Below are positions 58,565 to 64,000 of a stretch of 64,000 bases of DNA, piece after piece. The position numbers and the translations under genes were made by a program. How positions within the stretch are numbered: the stretch's first letter is position 1; each line of letters begins with the position of its first letter. The stretch comes from Meconema thalassinum (lineage: Eukaryota; Arthropoda; Insecta; Orthoptera; Tettigoniidae): positions 789,384,979 to 789,448,978 of the forward strand of contig OX336389.2 in NCBI GenBank assembly GCA_946902985.2, given 5' to 3'. The notes beneath the pieces are model-generated. The model saw only the letters and a program-made list of their open reading frames with translations. It did not search any database and was not told where the DNA came from.

Positions 58565-59450
58565 TGTTGTACCCCTAGGGTACGCCACCCTCATCCCCTA
58601 AATAAAATCCCCGACAAATCCAAATTCCAAGCAATTACTTTAGAAACCTACAAATACAATTACAAAATCATAAGACCAATAAGTTATCACCTATATGAAC
58701 TCAAGTAGCCTCGTGTCCCAGCCAAAGACCCTAGAGAGGACTATGACTTAGGAGGAATGTACGGATTCCACAGACGTAGCACGAGAAGCCAATAAGAACT
58801 CCGGGAGGTCATGCCCTCGAAATCAGTCTGTCTAAGTGCTACCGACGTGACGAACCGCTGCTGCTAGCTGAAGGGTAAGTGACTCAAGCGATCATTACAC
58901 GCACAATCACACTACACTCCCATCCCCCTGTGCTTGGACTGTAATAATTATTTATTTCTATCATTTGAACTGCTATTTGCAAGCGTACCTCAAAATCGAG
59001 GTACACATTAAATTTAAAAGTAACAGAAGCCACTGGTCTTATCCTTTATTTAATTAGCTGATAATATCCTACCCTCTTAGCTTCCCCATTAGGCAGGATC
59101 TAGAATTAGCTTTACTGTTTAATTGTTTCGTGACGTCAGCCGAGCGCTACCGCACAGCGCTGACACAAGCAGGCTGCCGGTTAGCTCGCCTGCTTACGAC
59201 TTGCTTTAGACCGCTGGGTACCACTATCGCGCACAGAGTAATAATTAAATTACCTCTCCAAACACACCCTCACCCGGAACTACCCCGTCAAGCAGTACAT
59301 TGGGGAGTTCTCCTTGCTGATCGTACTGACGATCGCCAATCACTAAATTATCCATACCTCTTACAGCAATTCCAAGCTCGCCCTCTAATCACACTAATTT
59401 CATCCCTTAGGTTAATTCTTTGTACAGGCAACCCTCACAGGTACCTTAAA
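58565..59450. mobile_element. 886 bp LTR-like insertion inside the RTE reverse transcriptase
   Basis: Flanked by a 4 bp target duplication, ATAT, at 58561-58564 and 59451-59454. It begins TGTTGTACCCC, like an LTR, but ends GGTACCTTAAA instead of CA, so the solo-LTR reading is plausible but not proven; no terminal inverted repeats were found that would suggest a DNA transposon. It contains GAAGGGTAAGTG near 58872, a strong 5' splice-site match. Plus-strand frames inside it show no motif. Confidence 0.7.
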
Positions 59451-59454
59451 ATAT

Positions 59455-60704
59455 ATGAAAAGATATTAGAAAGTAGAATACGAGCCCAAGTGGAGAGAAA
59501 ATTGAGAGAGGGGCAGTATGGATTCAGACCTGGGAGAACAACAGTGGATCTCATATTTTCAATGAGACAGCTCCAGGAACACCACTACGAATTTGGAGAG
59601 GATCTGCTGATGGCCTTCCTGGACATCGAAAAGGCCCATGATAGTGTGTGTAGGGAGAAGGTTTGGAAAGCAATGGAAAACATGGGAGTGGAAAAAGAGA
59701 CTGTAGGCAGAGTGAAGGAGATGTATTGTGGAAGTGTGAGTTGTGTGAAAGTTGGAGTGGAAAGAACAGATTGGTTCAGACAAATGAGTGGCCTGAAACA
59801 AGGTAGTGCGCTGTCACCCCTTCTCTTCATTGTGGTTATGGACGAGGTAATGACACGGATAGCAGGAAAGATAGGAGAAGATAAGATGAAAGCATTGGTG
59901 TTTGCAGATGATCTCATGGTCTGGGGAAACAAGGAGGAGGAAATTCAGGAGCAACTGAAGGCTTGGGAAGAAACAGTGGGAGAGTACGGATGGAAGTTCA
60001 ACATCAGTAAATGTGAGATCCTGTTAACGATCAGGAAAAAGGACAGACCAATGAGTGGGATAACACTTGGAGGTGGACAGCTGAAGAAGGTGGAAAGTCT
60101 CAAGTACTTGGGAAGTATAGTGGAGGAAAATGGGAGAAATGACAAAGAAATTACGGAACGTGGCAGACTGGCAGAAGCATTTCTGAGAAGCATTAGAAGC
60201 TTAGTGTGGAATAAAGATGTCCCAAAAAAAAGTAAGGAAGTGTTATACAGAAGCTACTATATCCCGATACTGACCTATGCTTCAGAAACGTGGACAATGA
60301 AGAAAAGAGACATAAGCAGAATACAGGCAGGTGAAATGAAGTTCCTGCGAAGTAGTATCGGAGTAACAAAAAGAGACAGGTTGAGGAATGAAAAGGTCAG
60401 GGAAATGGTGAAAGAGGAGCCCTTGCAAGGTAGGATTGAGACATCAAGACTGAGGTGGTATGGACACCTGAAGAGAATGGATGAGAAGAGGATTCCCAAG
60501 AGGATACATGAGATGCAGATGCAGAAGAAACGACCAAGGGGAAGACCAAGAGATACATGGCTGAAAGGAGTGGAGGAATGTGTCAAGAAGAGAGGCGAGG
60601 ACTGGACCAGAGTGACAGCGGAGAGGTGGTGGGAAGAAAGAACTAAGTGGCGAGGCTTATGTTCCAAACAGACCCAGCCTGGGGCTGGAAACTGTACAAG
60701 ATGA
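59455..60704 (+). pseudogene. RTE LINE reverse transcriptase, C-terminal segment
   Basis: In the frame that follows from 57854-58564 once 890 bases (insert plus one ATAT) are set aside. QYGFRPGRTTVDLI, AFLDIEKAHDSV with the first catalytic Asp (Phe of the usual AFD changed to His), GLKQGSALSPLLF, and VFADDLMVWG with the catalytic Asp pair, then KYLGSIV, LTYASETWT, RLRWYGHLKRM and a basic RPRGRPRDTW end. No internal stops. Since both halves are clean, the LINE was young when the insert arrived. Confidence 0.95.
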
Positions 60705-60777
60705 TGATGATGATGATTAGGGCATAACCCAGCTCTATTTGGGTAAATTCGTATTGACCTACTAAAAAGCACCAAAC

Positions 60778-61885
60778 ATTTGCTACAGTCTAAATGCTGA
60801 CAGAGACCACCTAGGGTGTTGTTTCAACTCCAGAAAACCATCCCTACCCGTCCTCCCGCACTCATGTTTATAAACCATGCAAATACCATAACTCAAGTCC
60901 TGGAGCCATTATTCCAATAATAGAATGTAAAGAATGTGTGAATGCACCCTGTCACAAACACCACAATAGCACAAATAATTAGGCAGATTCAATTCATGCA
61001 CAAGTACTCGGGTTGATGACTAAAATAGCTCTAAACCCTCAACGAAGCAACAAAACACGAAGTATATCAGTATATCAGAATGCCAGTTATTATTCAAACG
61101 ACAAGCGCTTGAGATTGATGACCAAATAGCATGGAAAGATGATTGCATTTTTGACGTTTAGTATTTTCTTGGTTATACAACGAGAAAAATGCATCAACGT
61201 TTTGAATGAAATGTTTTCCCCAAATTTGCCTGTGTGGAACATCTCACTTACAACAGCAGCCTTTCAAGCACGTTGCAGCTTCCTGGTCCAGCGAATGCTC
61301 CATTTACTGAACTATGCTCGTTAGCAATGATTGTTTACGGATCCATACCCCACTGCCCAGTATTCCTTCCTATTTATTACAGGGCCTCTTTCGATTGGGA
61401 TCGATTGTATGGCTACTTCCTTCTTCCAATTAAAAGATGAACAGGATATCCAGCAGATTGATAAAGCTATTTTCTCACAAAATAAGCTACTTGAAAACAC
61501 CTCATTATGGTGTAGTCTACATGCGTCTTGCAAATGTAATTGTGTGTTATTCCGTGGTAATTAACGACCATACACATATTGTAACGTGTTTTTCGAGGGG
61601 ATTTTATGCCACTGGCATAAGTCAGTAAGAAGCCATTCTATATTTATTTACGCGGCAAATTGTTCTGCCAAGAGAAGTTTTCATGTTAATTTATTATTAT
61701 TATTAACTTATTATTATTATTAAGGTATTTCTTTGGAGCAGTTTTATAAAATTATAAGTTATCAGATAGGTTTTCTATGTTATAGAAAACACTATCAAGC
61801 AAACTATTACGAACAACATTATCACGGAAAATTATTTGATTGCGGAATTTTACGGAGTTTTGTCAGTTAGGGTATTATAAGAGAG
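60778..61885. other. Flank with right copy of the ~115 bp repeat; otherwise no feature
   Basis: 60872-60992 is the partner of 57255-57367. GCTACAGTCTAAAT at 60782-60795 is an exact 14-base match to 57674-57687. A (TTA)n patch lies near 61690-61725. No gene seen. Confidence 0.5.
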
Positions 61886-62335
61886 ATGAGTCACGGGGAA
61901 TTCGGCTACAGGCTTAATCTTGTCGAGAAGCATGACGCAAGCTGGGTTGCTGCTTCAAGAAAAGGCGAAATGGCCTGGACCGGTAATCGACATCATCGCC
62001 GCGCCGAGTGTAATGACCCGGAGGAGGGGAAGATCGCGTGGTGGGTCAGCCAATCAGAGGAGACCGGGCGACTGGAAGACGGCTCCGTAGAGGGGATGCG
62101 ACGAGTGCATATATGGTTTGCGCGCCGTGGAGGCAAGGCGACTATCTTTGTAAAACTTAACCAGTGTGGTTGTACGTGTGGTTGGTTCCGATATTCGGAC
62201 CATAAGTTATCTTATCTACAAGTATCTCATCAACTAACGAAGAAGATGACGACGACCAGGAGGCTGTGGGAAGCTCTCTACAACATCCAGTACGAGGGAA
62301 ATGCTACGGCAATTTCCAGTGGTAAGCGCGAATGA
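61886..62335 (+). CDS. ORF of 149 codons, possibly LTR-embedded, function unknown
   Basis: ATG in GAGATGAGTC opens 149 codons to TGA. The middle has a short Cys cluster (NQCGCTCGWF) and many Arg/Gly/Trp; no domain recognised. The end, MTTTRRLWEALYNIQYEGNA from an internal ATG at 62246, is followed at 62320-62328 by AGTGGTAAGC, a strong 5' splice-site match, and TTGCTTTCAG at 62570-62579 is a good acceptor. After that acceptor a frame continues 32 codons. It lies just upstream of a probable LTR end, so it may be a leader ORF of the last element, or chance. Confidence 0.25.
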   Translation: MSHGEFGYRLNLVEKHDASWVAASRKGEMAWTGNRHHRRAECNDPEEGKIAWWVSQSEETGRLEDGSVEGMRRVHIWFARRGGKATIFVKLNQCGCTCGWFRYSDHKLSYLQVSHQLTKKMTTTRRLWEALYNIQYEGNATAISSGKRE

Positions 62336-62724
62336 CTCAGAACTACGCAATCTCTCGTCTCTTTGTTTAATATTCATTATTTCAGTAACTTCATAGCTTG
62401 GGAATAAGAGTAAAATCAGTAATTTATCCGAATCCGTTTTCACGCAATTTTCTAGCGGTAATATTCAAATCGCAACGCTCCAATTTATATTCAAACGTAT
62501 TATTATTATTTTTAATTTTGCAATACTTGTTTTATATAATAAATTCATTTCATTTAACCATGCAATCTTTGCTTTCAGTAGGTAGCATTAGATATAGACC
62601 AATTCCTTCTCCTGATACAATTGTTTGTTGGGTTAATGATCAAATCTTACCACGATCTAAGGTGTTCTACCAGAGCTAGGTGTTGTTAAATATAAATTTA
62701 GATTTCAACATAGCGTTGAGGTCT

Positions 62725-62733
62725 TGGCGCCCA
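62725..62733 (+). other. Candidate primer binding site of the last LTR element
   Basis: TGGCGCCCA matches the start of the tRNA-Lys-type primer site. It lies 14 bases after a possible LTR end (TTTCAACA, 62703-62710) and 266 bases before the Gag ATG; in the Gypsy element at 27755 the corresponding distances are 15 and 293. The other LTR is outside the window, so the LTR start cannot be fixed. Confidence 0.5.
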
Positions 62734-62990
62734 TTAAAACAACATATCTTAGTCAGAGTAAATATTTCAAAGTGCAAGACAGAGCTAGTAAGAAACCATT
62801 ACATTTGTCACGCAACAGTAAGGGCAATAGAAAACATTTCAATTGTACGCTCAACGTGGAGAACAGTAAATACGTTTCACTTGTCGCTACCAACTTGGGG
62901 CTGAAAACCTAATAACATGTGTGGAAGGAGAAGGGTATATATTTCTGTGCCTGTATTTTGGGGGTTTTTCATTTATCGGTGTGTATCAGC

Positions 62991-64000
62991 ATGGGTAGTG
63001 TTGAGGAAGAGATGAAGTTGCGTAGTGGTCACCAGTTGAATAGTGAAGATACGAGCAGTATGGCTAGTCTTGGAAATGAAAGCAGTACAGGGATGTCGGA
63101 GGTAAATCCCGATACTGAGGGGGGTAATCAAAACAGTCAAGCAGGGTTAGAGAGTTTGCTTCTTCAGTTTATGCAACAAAATAAAATTAGCACAGATGCT
63201 TTAAATGCTAAACTTGAACAGAATAATGCTAAACTTGAACAAAATAGTAGGGAAAATAAAGAGAGTAATAGGGAATTGAGCGATAGTTTAAATGCTAAAC
63301 TTGAACAAAATAGTAGGGAAAATTAAGAGAGTACTGAAGCTTTAAACGCTAAACTTGAAGAAAACAGTAGGGAAAATAGAGAGAGTACTGAAACTTTAAA
63401 TGATAAACTTGAACAGAATAATGCTAAACTTGAACAAAATAGTAGGGAAAAATAAAGAGAGTAATAGGGAATTGAGCGATAGTTTAAATGCTAAACTTCA
63501 ACAAAATAGTAGGGAAAATAAAGAGAGTACTGAAGCTTTAAACGCTAAACTTGTACAAAACAGTAGGGAAAATGGAGAGAGTACTGAAACTTTAAATGCT
63601 AAACTCGAACAAAATAATGCTAAACTTGAACAAAACAGTAGGGAAATTAGTGATAAATTCGAACTGATTAGAGGTTTGATCAGAGGGGTGATGGAAGAGA
63701 AGGCTAAAGAGATTATTGCAGATGTAGACAGAAAATTAGGAAAAGTACAGGAGGAGTTAGAAATTAGAATCAGTACACAGGCTGAAAATTTAAAAGAACT
63801 AGTGCAACTTGAAACACAGCAGGTGAAAAAGCAATTGGGGGGAGAAATTGACAAAATTCAGGTAGCAACTAAAGAGGTTAAAGAACAGCTGGGGGGAAGA
63901 ATTGATAAAGTACTGTACATGCAGATATAATCACTGAAGTTAATACTTTGAGGGAGAGGAATAAGGAAAGCATTAATGAGATTAATGAGAAACAAGCTAA
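62991..64000 (+). pseudogene. Coiled-coil Gag of an LTR element, broken, runs off the window
   Basis: ATG at 62991 (MGSVEEEMKLRSGH) starts an acidic N-terminus, followed by repeats of LNAKLEQNSRENKES-type units, a long coiled coil like the N-terminal half of the Gypsy Gag at 31050, and then KVQEELEIRISTQAENLKEL. The frame is broken by TAA at 63324-63326 (AAA in sister units), by one extra A in the run at 63448-63452, and again near 63910, after which another frame stays open to the window end. The capsid domain would lie beyond. The assignment rests on the coiled coil and the primer site upstream; without the capsid it is tentative. Confidence 0.6.

Larger units (their letters stand above)
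57854..60714 (+). mobile_element. 5'-truncated RTE-type LINE, copy 3, containing an 886 bp insert
   Basis: Target duplication GATTAGGGCATAA at 57841-57853 and 60715-60727. The tail is (GAT)n at about 60699-60714; the stop codon TGA lies within it, so there is no 3' untranslated region. The 5' part with the endonuclease is absent. The insert at 58565-59450 is flanked by ATAT and splits the reverse transcriptase frame. Confidence 0.95.
57735..60777. mobile_element. Foldback (hairpin) element split by an RTE LINE
   Basis: Left arm 57735-57813 and right arm 57825-57853 plus 60728-60777 are inverted copies around an 11-base loop. The inner 27 bases of each arm (57787-57813 and 57825-57851) pair perfectly; the outer ~57 differ at four sites. 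Without the insert the element is about 170 bp. The right arm is interrupted by the LINE at 57854-60714, whose 13 bp target duplication is GATTAGGGCATAA. No coding capacity. Confidence 0.9.

Noticed and set aside
62680..62912. Protein-like open frames in all phases between the probable LTR end and Gag
   Set aside because: The region is A/C-rich with few stops, two phases are open together, and it overlaps the probable primer site, so an untranslated leader is more likely.

Overview
The window is a piece of a large, repeat-rich animal genome, most likely an insect and perhaps an orthopteroid. The group is an inference from the kinds of repeats present: RTE-type LINEs, Gypsy elements, a piggyBac-like element and many tRNA-headed SINEs. 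I see no host protein-coding gene, rRNA gene or functional tRNA gene. Every convincing coding stretch belongs to a transposable element. The DNA is AT-rich, with many microsatellites.

Layout. 1-9480: two long, strongly diverged copies of one LTR-like repeat, at about 1-3115 and 6100-9480, each with a 56-codon small ORF, followed by a 46-47 bp minisatellite. 10258-23849: a probable old LTR element of about 13.6 kb on the minus strand. Its two ~967 bp LTRs are 6-7% diverged and it encodes a broken Gag-like protein. One LTR carries an 862 bp piggyBac-like element at TTAA; the other LTR preserves the empty site. The interior has a ~290 bp tandem repeat and a 5'-truncated RTE LINE with a 10 bp target duplication. 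25.6-27.5 kb: a SINE and another repeat split by a second RTE fragment with an 11 bp target duplication.

27755-39390: the best-preserved element, a full-length Gypsy-type LTR retrotransposon of 11.6 kb. It has unusually long LTRs (2987 and 3005 bp, about 1% different), a GTAC target duplication, a tRNA-Lys-type primer site, a Gag frame with two TAG stops, an A9 slippery run suited to -1 frameshifting, and an intact Pol (protease, reverse transcriptase, RNase H, integrase). There is no env.

39.4-57.5 kb: a 55 bp terminal-inverted-repeat element loaded with T-rich then A-rich sequence, at least eight SINEs (three with clear target duplications), and a decayed LINE split by about 3.7 kb of AT-rich, LTR-like DNA. 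57.7-60.8 kb: a three-level nest in which a foldback element is split by an RTE LINE that is itself split by an 886 bp LTR-like insert. Removing the insert puts the two RTE halves in one frame. 61-64 kb: the start of another LTR element, with a probable primer site and a coiled-coil Gag, broken by mutation and cut by the window end.

The pieces do not form a host pathway. They record successive insertions, and several relative ages can be read directly: LTR before piggyBac; foldback before RTE before LTR-like insert; TIR element before SINE.
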